Origin: Fimbriimonadaceae bacterium
GTDB lineage: Bacteria > Armatimonadota > UBA10988
Direction: 5' to 3'
Length of the DNA stretch: 64,000 nucleotides
Assembly (NCBI GenBank): GCA_020850355.1
Contig: JADZEX010000014.1
Coordinates: forward strand, 62,001-126,000
Both the position numbers and the translations under genes were made by a program. Shown here in pieces: positions 57,915 to 64,000 of this stretch. The notes beneath the pieces are model-generated. The model ran no database searches, had not been told where the DNA came from, and was given only the letters and a program-made list of their open reading frames with translations. The first letter of the stretch is position 1. Each line of letters starts with the position of its first letter.

Positions 57915-58699
57915 GGCGCCAACATCCGGACCAGCCGCGTGCCGTCGGCCGCCAGCGCCTGCAACAGGCTGCCCAGCATCGCCGAGAGGTGCGGCAGCGT
58001 CGCCAGCAGGGTGGACAGGCCGATCAGCACCTTCACCGGCAGCGCCACCATGAAGACGTTGAGCTGCGGCAGGACGCGCCCGACGACACCCATCGCGACG
58101 TCGATCAGCAGCAGCACCAGCACGATCGGCAGGGCGATCTGGAACGACACCGCGACGAACACGCCGAACAGCCGCAGCAGGCCCTCGGTCAACCCGGCGT
58201 CCGGCGTGGCCTGGCCCAGGGGCACTGCGCCGACGGTCTGCGCCAGGACCCGCAGCAGGACGTGGTGGCCGTCCAGCTCCAGGAACAGCAGCAGCATCAG
58301 CGAGTTGAGGAACTGCGCCGTGACCGAGAGGTTCGTATTGAGCCCCGGGGCCACCGCCTGCATGAAGCTGAGACCGGTCTGGAAGTCGATGGAGTTGACG
58401 GCGAACTGGAAGGCCGCGAACAGCAGGCGGGCCAGGTAGCCGACCAGAATGCCGACCCCGACCTCGCGCAGCAGGTAGACCCCCAGCACCAGCAGGTCGC
58501 GGTCCGGCAGCGTGGCCGGCGCCTGGGCGGCCGGCAGCAGCAGCACGCCGATCACCAGCGACATGCCGGCCTTGACCTGCCACGGCACGCCGCGCTCGCC
58601 GATCAGCGGCATCGTCGCCAACAGACCAATCACTCGGGCGGTCAGCAGCAGCCAGGTGGTGAAGAGCCGGGCGTCGAGCTGGTACGGGTCAAACGGCAT
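57911..58699 (-). CDS. fliR: flagellar export protein FliR
   Basis: 262 residues, six hydrophobic segments. LLTARVIGLLATMPLIGERGVPWQVKAG and AFQFAVNSIDFQTGLSFMQAVAPG match FliR. It is an export-gate component with FliP and FliQ. The ATG at 58699 lies 4 nt from the fliQ stop and is preferred to 58732, which is in fliQ sequence. Confidence 0.93.
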   Translation of the reverse strand: MPFDPYQLDARLFTTWLLLTARVIGLLATMPLIGERGVPWQVKAGMSLVIGVLLLPAAQAPATLPDRDLLVLGVYLLREVGVGILVGYLARLLFAAFQFAVNSIDFQTGLSFMQAVAPGLNTNLSVTAQFLNSLMLLLFLELDGHHVLLRVLAQTVGAVPLGQATPDAGLTEGLLRLFGVFVAVSFQIALPIVLVLLLIDVAMGVVGRVLPQLNVFMVALPVKVLIGLSTLLATLPHLSAMLGSLLQALAADGTRLVRMLAP

Positions 58700-58703
58700 G
58701 GCG

Positions 58704-58973
58704 CTACCGCACCAGCGCCGGGAAGCCGGCAAAGAGGCGCTGCGTGAAGCTAATCATCTGACTGGCGATCCACGGCCCCAGCACCGCCAGGGCCAGCACC
58801 ACCGCCAGGATCTTCGGGACGAAGGTCAGGGTCATCTCCTGAATCTGCGTGGCGGCCTGGATCACCGAGATCGCCAGCCCGACGGCCAGCGCGATGAACA
58901 TCGCCGGGGCCATCAGCAGGATCATCATCGACAGCGTGTCGCGGCCAATCTCGATTACGGTGGCGTCAGTCAT
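58704..58973 (-). CDS. fliQ: flagellar export protein FliQ
   Basis: 89 residues with two membrane helices. LSMMILLMAPAMFIALAVGLAISVIQAATQIQE and TFVPKILAV match FliQ. Part of the export gate. 4 nt after fliP. Confidence 0.94.
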   Translation of the reverse strand: MTDATVIEIGRDTLSMMILLMAPAMFIALAVGLAISVIQAATQIQEMTLTFVPKILAVVLALAVLGPWIASQMISFTQRLFAGFPALVR

Positions 58974-58977
58974 CGGA

Positions 58978-59817
58978 TCACCCGAAGCTCTGGGCGAGGC
59001 CCCGCAGGATGAGGTGCCAGCCGTCGACCAGCACGAACAGCAGCAGCTTGAACGGCAGGCTGATGATCACCGGCGGCAGCATCATCATGCCCATCGACAT
59101 CACCGTGCTGGCGACGACCACGTCGATCACCAGGAACGGCAGGTAGATCAGGAAGCCGATCTCGAAGGCGGTCTTCAGCTCGCTGAGGCAGAAGGCCGGG
59201 ATCAGCACGTACGTCGGGCAGTCCTCGGCGGTCCGCGGCCGCGCTTCGCGGGCCATCTCGATGAACAGCAGCAGGTCGTTCGGCCGGGTGTTGCGCAACA
59301 TGAAGGCCCGGATCGGCCGCAGCCCGACCTCCAGCGCCTGCGGCGTGGTCAGCTTGTTGGCGACGTAGGGCTCGATGGCGGTGGTCTGCACCTGCCGCCA
59401 GGTCGGCGCCATGATGAACAAGGTCATGAACAGCGCCAGACCGATCAGCACCTGGTTCGGCGGTACCTGTTGCGTGCCGAGGGCCTGCCGCAGGAAGCCC
59501 AGCACGACGATGATGCGGGTGAAGCAGGTCAGCATCAGCAGCATCGTCGGCGCCAACACGATGGCGGTCAGCAGGAACATTACCTGCAGGGCTGAGTAGT
59601 TCTCGACGTTGCTGCGCGGCTGGGTCAACTGCAGGTTCACCCCCGGCAGCGGCAGACTGCCGCTCGCGGCGCGCCCGCTGGCGGCGGCCGGGGCGGCCGG
59701 GCGGGCGGGGGCGGCGGCCGCCGCAGTTGGTGCCGCGGCCGCCGCCGCAGGCGGCGTCTGTTGGGCCCGCAACGGCGCCAGCGCCAGCAGCGCGGCCAGC
59801 AGCGCGAGGTGACGCAT
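58978..59817 (-). CDS. fliP: flagellar export protein FliP
   Basis: 279 residues from ATG 59817, which overlaps the fliO stop region (GGAGACTGAC before it). Signal peptide RHLALLAALLALAPLRAQ, then an unusually long Ala/Pro-rich linker (~20-60), then FliP with TCFTRIIVVLGFLRQALGTQQ, PPNQVLIGLALFMTLFIM, YVLIPAFCLSELKTAFEIGF and MMMLPPVIISLPFKLLLF. Core of the export gate. Confidence 0.94.
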   Translation of the reverse strand: MRHLALLAALLALAPLRAQQTPPAAAAAAPTAAAAAPARPAAPAAASGRAASGSLPLPGVNLQLTQPRSNVENYSALQVMFLLTAIVLAPTMLLMLTCFTRIIVVLGFLRQALGTQQVPPNQVLIGLALFMTLFIMAPTWRQVQTTAIEPYVANKLTTPQALEVGLRPIRAFMLRNTRPNDLLLFIEMAREARPRTAEDCPTYVLIPAFCLSELKTAFEIGFLIYLPFLVIDVVVASTVMSMGMMMLPPVIISLPFKLLLFVLVDGWHLILRGLAQSFG

Positions 59818-59818
59818 G

Positions 59819-60298
59819 TCAGTCTCCCGTCGCGGCGGCACCCGGTCGTTCACGGCCAGACTGGGTGATCCGGCCGAGCAGACTCTCGAAGCTGGGCGGC
59901 GCGGCGTCCTGCGGGTCGTAGCCCACCTCCGTCGCGCCGAAGGTGGCCAGATGAGTGACCTGCTGCCCGCCCCCGAGCAGCAGCACCTGCTGCCCGACAG
60001 CCACCAGGTGGAGGCTGCGCCCGGTGCCCAGGGCGACCGATTCGAGCACTCGCAGGCGGCTCAGGCTGGGGCTCAACGTGGCGCCCGAACGCAGGCGGTA
60101 GAGCCAGGCGGTGATCAGCACCAGCCCCACGACCAGCGCCAGGCTGGCCAGGCTGCGCAGCAGCAGGAGGGTCGGCGACGGACTGATCGGTGCTGCCTCG
60201 GGCGCGACATACTTGCCGAGCGGCTCAGCGGCCCGCGCGGCCAGCGGGAGCAGGGCGCCCAGCAGCAAGGCGGTCGGCGGTGCGGCGATTCGTCTCAT
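59819..60298 (-). CDS. fliO: flagellar protein FliO
   Basis: 159 residues. A cleavable-looking N-terminus, a membrane helix (about 42-65, LLLLRSLASLALVVGLVLI) and the FliO-type LRVLESVALGTGRSLHLVAVGQQVLLLG. It helps FliP assembly. It is followed by fliP with overlap. Confidence 0.88.
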   Translation of the reverse strand: MRRIAAPPTALLLGALLPLAARAAEPLGKYVAPEAAPISPSPTLLLLRSLASLALVVGLVLITAWLYRLRSGATLSPSLSRLRVLESVALGTGRSLHLVAVGQQVLLLGGGQQVTHLATFGATEVGYDPQDAAPPSFESLLGRITQSGRERPGAAATGD

Positions 60299-60318
60299 GG
60301 CATCCTGGCGGTCCGGGC

Positions 60319-60336
60319 GCTTAAGCAGACTTAAGC
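60319..60336. repeat. GCTTAAG inverted repeat between fliN-like and fliO
   Basis: GCTTAAG and CTTAAGC with a 4-nt loop, in the 91-nt gap between the fliN-like stop and the fliO start. The palindrome CTTAAG occurs twice. It may be an operator or attenuator within the operon. Confidence 0.4.
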
Positions 60337-60394
60337 CCTGGGCGCCAGGGGGATCATGCCAAAGGGTTCGCCGGGGATAAATGGCCCGGACTGG

Positions 60395-60703
60395 TCATTT
60401 TCGGCGGGTCGCCCGAAGTTTGCCCGGGCGGTCGCGTTGGGCGTTGAGCCGGCGGTCGACGATCTCGGTGACCCGAATCGCGAAGCGTTCGTCTTGGATC
60501 ACGACCTCGCCGCGGGCCAGGACCTGGCCGTGACAGAGCAACTCGACCGGCTCCCCCGCCAGGCGGTCGATGGTCACGACGCTGCCCGGGCCGAGGCGCT
60601 GGGCGTCGCGGAAACGCATCGTGCAGCGGCCGAGTTCGGCGCGCAGCGTGACGGTGACCAGCGAGAGATGCTCGTACGCGGCGCCCAGCGAGTCACCCGC
60701 CAT
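60395..60703 (-). CDS. FliN-like switch/SpoA-domain protein
   Basis: 102 residues, a single SpoA/FliMN_C domain. LVTVTLRAELGRCTMRFRDAQRLGPGSVV and RLAGEPVELLCHGQVLARGEVVIQDERFAIRVTEIV align with the C-terminal domain of the adjacent FliN/FliY-like protein. It likely forms the C-ring lower tier. The stop-to-start gap from fliN is 1 nt. Confidence 0.85.
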   Translation of the reverse strand: MAGDSLGAAYEHLSLVTVTLRAELGRCTMRFRDAQRLGPGSVVTIDRLAGEPVELLCHGQVLARGEVVIQDERFAIRVTEIVDRRLNAQRDRPGKLRATRRK

Positions 60704-60704
60704 G

Positions 60705-61628
60705 CTACTGCCCCAGTTCGGTGATCCGCACGCCGAAGCTGTCGTCCACCACGACCACCTCGCCCCGTGCGATGCAGCGGTCGTTGACGAACAGCTCGAC
60801 CGGTTCCCCGGCCAGCTTGTCGAGTTCGATCAGGGACCCCGGGCCCAGCTTCAAGACTTCCTCAATGGTCATCTCGGTGCGGCCCAGTTCAGCCGACAGG
60901 ATCAGCACTACCTCAGCCAGCAGATCGAGCTCGCCGACGCTGTTGGCCGAGGGCTTACGCTGCGAGTCGGTGGCCGAGCTGGGCAGCCCGCCGCCGAGGT
61001 CGGGTGGGGACCACTTCGGCGCGGCGGCCGGCTTGGCGGCCGGCTTGGCGGCCGGCTCGGGCGGGCCCATGTTGGCGTCGCCCTCGGCCATCGCCTCGGC
61101 CCACAACGAATCGAGCGCCGACTGGTCCAGCATGTTCGGTTCGGCGGCCGGGGCCGCGGCGGCACCGACCACACTGTCGTCGAGTTCCGGCTCACGCCGG
61201 CTGGGCGTCGGTGCGTTGCTCTTCGGGCCGGCCGCCATCAGGGCGTCCAGGGTCGCCTGATCCAGCAGGTCCGGGCCCCGGGAGGGGCTGGGAGCTGCTG
61301 CGTCGGCCGTCGCGTCGCCGGTCAGGAGCGCGTCGATGGCGGCCTGGTCGAGCTCACCGGCCGGCTCTCCGCCGCCGCCGGCCAGGAGCGCATCGATGGC
61401 GGCCTGGTCGAGGTCGGCCGCGGGCTCCGCCGCAGGGGGCGCACCGCCGCCGGCCAGCAGCGCATCGATGGCGGCCTGGTCAAGGTCGGCCGCGGGCTCC
61501 GCCGCAGGGGGCGCGCCACCGCCGGCCAGCAGCGCGTCGATGGCGGCCTGATCGAGTTCCCCGGCGTCGCCGCCAGCTTCGTCCGGCTCCGGCGCGGTCT
61601 CCTCGGGGGGCGTCGGCTCGTCGGGCAT
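60705..61628 (-). CDS. FliN/FliY-like switch protein with six CheY-binding-motif copies
   Basis: 307 residues from ATG 61628 (GAGG 5 nt before; GTG 61634 also possible). Residues 25-176 carry six copies of an LDQxxIDALL-like motif at 25-34, 49-58, 73-82, 93-102, 122-131 and 167-176; the single FliM/FliY version, LSQxEIDALL, binds CheY-P. After an Ala/Pro linker, the FliMN_C/SpoA domain (about 235-307, LILSAELGRTEMTIEEVLKLGPGS) binds the switch. It is expected at the C-ring. FliM is not in the window. Confidence 0.85.
   Translation of the reverse strand: MPDEPTPPEETAPEPDEAGGDAGELDQAAIDALLAGGGAPPAAEPAADLDQAAIDALLAGGGAPPAAEPAADLDQAAIDALLAGGGGEPAGELDQAAIDALLTGDATADAAAPSPSRGPDLLDQATLDALMAAGPKSNAPTPSRREPELDDSVVGAAAAPAAEPNMLDQSALDSLWAEAMAEGDANMGPPEPAAKPAAKPAAAPKWSPPDLGGGLPSSATDSQRKPSANSVGELDLLAEVVLILSAELGRTEMTIEEVLKLGPGSLIELDKLAGEPVELFVNDRCIARGEVVVVDDSFGVRITELGQ
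61323..61556. repeat. tandem repeat encoding FliN/FliY motif array
   Basis: GCGATGGCGGCCTGGTC-type units recur at 61331, 61391, 61463 and 61535 on the plus strand, 60, 72 and 72 nt apart. Two 72-nt units encode identical 24-residue repeats with near-identical DNA, pointing to recent duplication. Confidence 0.85.
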
Positions 61629-61650
61629 GATCACCTCGCCAGCCGTGAGT

Positions 61651-62292
61651 CTACTGCATCACGAACTCGCTGAAGTAGATATCATGCACTTCCATCTTGA
61701 CCTCCGTCAAGAGGTGCCCGAAGCGCTTGACCAGCGCATCCTTGAAGGCTCGCTTGTCGTTCGGTCGCAACATTGTCTCGAAGGTCCGCCCCGAGAGCTC
61801 GTCGATCAGCAGGTCGTTGAGCTCGGACTGGTGGTGGTGCAGCAGCTCCAGCAGGTTCTTGACGCGCTGGCCCGGCTCCTTCTTGATCGCCTTCTTGTCG
61901 CCCTCGGCGGCCGGCTCGGCCTCGCCGCCGCCGTGGCCGCCGCCGCCGCCCTCCTTGGCCCCTTCGGGGTTGCTGAGCGCGCTCACTTCGGTGCGGAAGT
62001 ACTTGGCGTCGACCGGGTCGAGCTCGAAGGCCAGCTCCAGCTTGATCCGCGCGTAGCGGTTGCCGTCGGCCAGGTTGACGGTCTGCACCGGCATCGGCCA
62101 GGTGCAGACCTCGACCTCCGGCGGGTCGTCCTCGTACTGCTTCTCGAGCTGCGCCTGCATCGCCTTCTGCTTTTTCGACATCATCATCCCGCCGACCGCC
62201 AGCGGACCGACCACCACGGCCAGCAGCAGCACCGCCATCAGCGGGTTCTTCTTCTTCGGCGCCGCGACATCGGCGCTGGGGTTCTCAGCCAT
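61651..62292 (-). CDS. fliL: flagellar basal-body protein FliL
   Basis: 213 residues. A single N-terminal membrane helix (LMAVLLLAVVVGPLAVGG), a linker containing a Gly/His-rich patch (KEGGGGGHGGGEAEP), and the FliL ending EVKMEVHDIYFSEFVMQ. FliL surrounds the stator. ATG 62292; it is 16 nt downstream of the motA-like gene. Confidence 0.88.
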   Translation of the reverse strand: MAENPSADVAAPKKKNPLMAVLLLAVVVGPLAVGGMMMSKKQKAMQAQLEKQYEDDPPEVEVCTWPMPVQTVNLADGNRYARIKLELAFELDPVDAKYFRTEVSALSNPEGAKEGGGGGHGGGEAEPAAEGDKKAIKKEPGQRVKNLLELLHHHQSELNDLLIDELSGRTFETMLRPNDKRAFKDALVKRFGHLLTEVKMEVHDIYFSEFVMQ

Positions 62293-62308
62293 GGTCTCGC
62301 TCCCGTTC

Positions 62309-63019
62309 TCAGGCCGCGCGCGGCCGCGGCGACGCCAGACGGTCGGCCAGCCGCAGCGGACTCTCGCCGGCGGCCACCGCCACCAGCCCTTCAATCCATA
62401 GTTCGTCCAGATCGGCTGCTTCTTGAGCCGCCCGGAGGGCATCTTGTTGACGTGGCACCGCGACCAGCCAGCCAACCGCCAGACCGTACAGCGAAGCACT
62501 GAAGGCGCCGCCGATCGCCTTGACCGCCGTCGCGCCGTCGGCGATCTGGACCGCCGCGGCGACCTGCAGGAGGCTCAGCAGCACGCCGACCTGCACCGCC
62601 GCGCGGGCCAGCCGGTTCCAAAACCGGGCCGGTGCCGCGGCGGCCAGTTGGCGGGCCAACGCCAGGCGGCGCAAGGCCGGCTCGACCTCCAGCGGGCCGC
62701 AGCCGGCGGCGATCAGCTCCAGGCCGCTGCGCTCCAACCCCGTGGCGGCGCGCGCGGCGGCCTCGAGCGCCTTGGTGCCGCCCAGCCGGTGCAGCCGCGC
62801 CAGGTCGCACAGCCGCTGCCGCACCGCGGCGTCGCTCGCCGGCTCGTCCGGCACCGCCGTCGGGCGGTCGGGTGACCCGAGCAGCGCGCCGCCGATCCCG
62901 TTCCCCAGCAGCAGCAGAGCCACCGGGTCGCCGACCGGGCGCGGCTGCTGGCCCCACCAGGCCGCCAGCAGCAGATCGCCCAACACCACCGCCAGTCCCA
63001 GCCAGGTCAGTCGCGACAT
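62309..63019 (-). CDS. motA: MotA/TolQ/ExbB-like stator protein
   Basis: 236 residues. Four hydrophobic stretches: ~2-20, 33-47, ~140-160 and ~170-190. KAIGGAFSASLYGLAVGWLVAVPRQ matches the MotA third/fourth helix region. It is probably the motor stator, although no MotB is in the window and MotA is not strongly conserved here; a TolQ/ExbB relative is possible. Overlaps the M14 peptidase gene by 13 nt and precedes fliL. Confidence 0.6.
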   Translation of the reverse strand: MSRLTWLGLAVVLGDLLLAAWWGQQPRPVGDPVALLLLGNGIGGALLGSPDRPTAVPDEPASDAAVRQRLCDLARLHRLGGTKALEAAARAATGLERSGLELIAAGCGPLEVEPALRRLALARQLAAAAPARFWNRLARAAVQVGVLLSLLQVAAAVQIADGATAVKAIGGAFSASLYGLAVGWLVAVPRQQDALRAAQEAADLDELWIEGLVAVAAGESPLRLADRLASPRPRAA

Positions 63020-64000
63020 CGACGGCTCCGGGGCTCGGCGAGCGGCGCCGGACAGAGCCCGGCACCGGTCACCAGCAAACCGGTCCAGGCGGCCAGGGCC
63101 AGCGGCCAGGGCAGCGGTAGCGGCGGCCGGACCGGGCGGGGCGGGGCGGCCGCGGCCGCTGGTGCCGCCGGCGGCGGTGCGAAGTCCCGCGGTGCGCGCC
63201 AGCCGGCCGCGCCGCGCAACGGGTCCCAGCGCGCTCGCAGCGCGGCGTGGCGGGTCTGCAGCTCGTCCAGCAGCGCGACCAGCAGACGTGCGCCGGGGTC
63301 GCTGCGGCCGTCGCCCACTTCCACCAGCAGGGCGGGCACCCCGCGGGCGGCGAAAGCCCGGTGGCAGAGCGTCTGGGCGCTGCCGGGGCCGGTTGTGAGC
63401 GGGATCACCGGCTCGCCCAGGGCGCGGTGGCGGGCCACCAGGACCGCCTGCAGTTGGCGCAACGGCTCGTCGATGGCCGGGCGCCCGGTGGCATACCGCT
63501 CGACCCAGTCGGGGTGCCGTCGCCGTCCGCCAACCACGCCGTCGAAGGCGTGCAGGTCGAACACCAGGTGGATCCGCCAGCGGCGCACCAGGTCGGCCAC
63601 CAGCCGGGTCTCGGGTTGGCTGAGGGCGGCCCAGTCGCGGTTCAGGTCGACCCCGGCCGCGTTCGCCCGCCGGCCGCGGGCCGCGCCATCGGGGTTCAGG
63701 CTGGGAATCACGAAGACCGCCACGGCGGGCCAGGCGCCCGAGCCCGCCAGGCTGCGCAGCCAGAGCAGCACGCTGTTGCCGGGAGACGCCTCGTCACCGT
63801 GCTGCCCGGCGATCACCAGCACGCGGATCTGCGACTCCAGGCGCTCCGGCCGGCTGGAGGCGAGCAAGAGCTGGATCGGCCGGCCCTCCGGGGAGTGGCT
63901 GACCGTGCGCAGCGCCAGGCCGGGCACGCCCGCCGCGGCGGCCGTCATCGCGGTGGCATACTCGCCGGGCGGTGGCGGCGCGGCGGTCGCCAGGCTGGCG
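63007..64000 (-). CDS. M14-family zinc carboxypeptidase with C-terminal anchor (partial, start beyond window)
   Basis: At least 331 codons; the frame is open to the right edge and the family's N-terminus is incomplete, so the start lies outside. AGQHGDEASPGN (HxxE zinc ligands), SLNPDGAARG, GVDLNRDW, FDLHAFDG (third His) and LLVEVGDG (catalytic Glu) are M14 motifs. A C-terminal helix (LPWPLALAAWTGLLVTG) anchors it. M14 peptidases include peptidoglycan-trimming enzymes. It overlaps motA by 13 nt, an unusual place for a peptidase. Confidence 0.82.
   Translation of the reverse strand, partial: ASLATAAPPPPGEYATAMTAAAAGVPGLALRTVSHSPEGRPIQLLLASSRPERLESQIRVLVIAGQHGDEASPGNSVLLWLRSLAGSGAWPAVAVFVIPSLNPDGAARGRRANAAGVDLNRDWAALSQPETRLVADLVRRWRIHLVFDLHAFDGVVGGRRRHPDWVERYATGRPAIDEPLRQLQAVLVARHRALGEPVIPLTTGPGSAQTLCHRAFAARGVPALLVEVGDGRSDPGARLLVALLDELQTRHAALRARWDPLRGAAGWRAPRDFAPPPAAPAAAAAPPRPVRPPLPLPWPLALAAWTGLLVTGAGLCPAPLAEPRSRRCRD

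Noticed and set aside
61323-61556. Possible CRISPR array
   Set aside because: Unit spacing is a multiple of three, lies inside the fliN/fliY-like frame and encodes a peptide repeat; no separate spacers.
62309-63019. motB partner of motA
   Set aside because: No OmpA-like peptidoglycan-binding protein follows motA in the window; the next gene is fliL.

Overview
The window reads as chromosome from a high-GC, flagellated, diderm, non-proteobacterial bacterium. LpxD gives a lipid A outer membrane, and there is a flagellar export/switch operon, MurB and IspH. The secreted-enzyme content (BNR propellers, DUF6785/DUF6784-type membrane proteins, Tat-exported sulfatase and Gfo/Idh/MocA protein, DUF3604, URO-D and TIM-barrel isomerase genes) resembles Armatimonadota, WS1 and Planctomycetes-like genomes. 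That placement is inference from gene content, not from a marker gene.

Layout. (1) 1-4036, minus strand: a partial BNR-4 protein, a HEPN-like pair and a sugar isomerase/epimerase. (2) 4187-12541: a small sigma-like gene under a promoter with a LexA-box-like palindrome, then the minus-strand run rmlD, DksA-type zinc finger, lspA, rluD, then the plus-strand envelope run (coiled-coil exported protein, lpxD, secreted unknown, murB). (3) 12546-18491: a minus operon of TIGR03960-type radical SAM, ispH, AmmeMemoRadiSam-type radical SAM, MoaD/ThiS-like and BNR propeller genes. (4) 18573-34471, plus strand: tRNA-Leu(CAA) with a GNAT gene, then a catabolic block (URO-D, M28 peptidase, DUF6785, SDR, DUF3604, GH5-like), a translationally coupled HD / acyl-kinase-like / FAH trio, a methyltransferase and a GH32-like enzyme. 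(5) 34490-38133: a small defence-like segment with VapBC and an AAA ATPase + TOPRIM pair; the ATPase gene is visibly lower in GC than its surroundings. (6) 38311-56850: beta-helix protein, phosphoesterase/PQQ protein, second DUF6785 protein, folate genes (5-FCL, folB), FAD oxidoreductase, small zinc-ribbon protein, sulfatase, ApbE, SUMF1-like protein, Gfo/Idh/MocA, unknown secreted protein and polysaccharide deacetylase. (7) 56847-64000, minus strand: a flagellar operon read M14 peptidase, motA-like, fliL, fliN/fliY, fliN-like, fliO, fliP, fliQ, fliR, flhB.

The most unusual structures are: a two-block element (AGGAC, 14 nt, GCGAA) found nine times, each time just before a start codon in the gene's own orientation; a FliN/FliY protein with six N-terminal copies of the EIDALL-like motif that in FliM/FliY binds CheY-P; an AAA/TOPRIM pair whose TOPRIM reading frame runs about 1 kb through the next gene; and an acetate-kinase-fold protein with several active-site substitutions.
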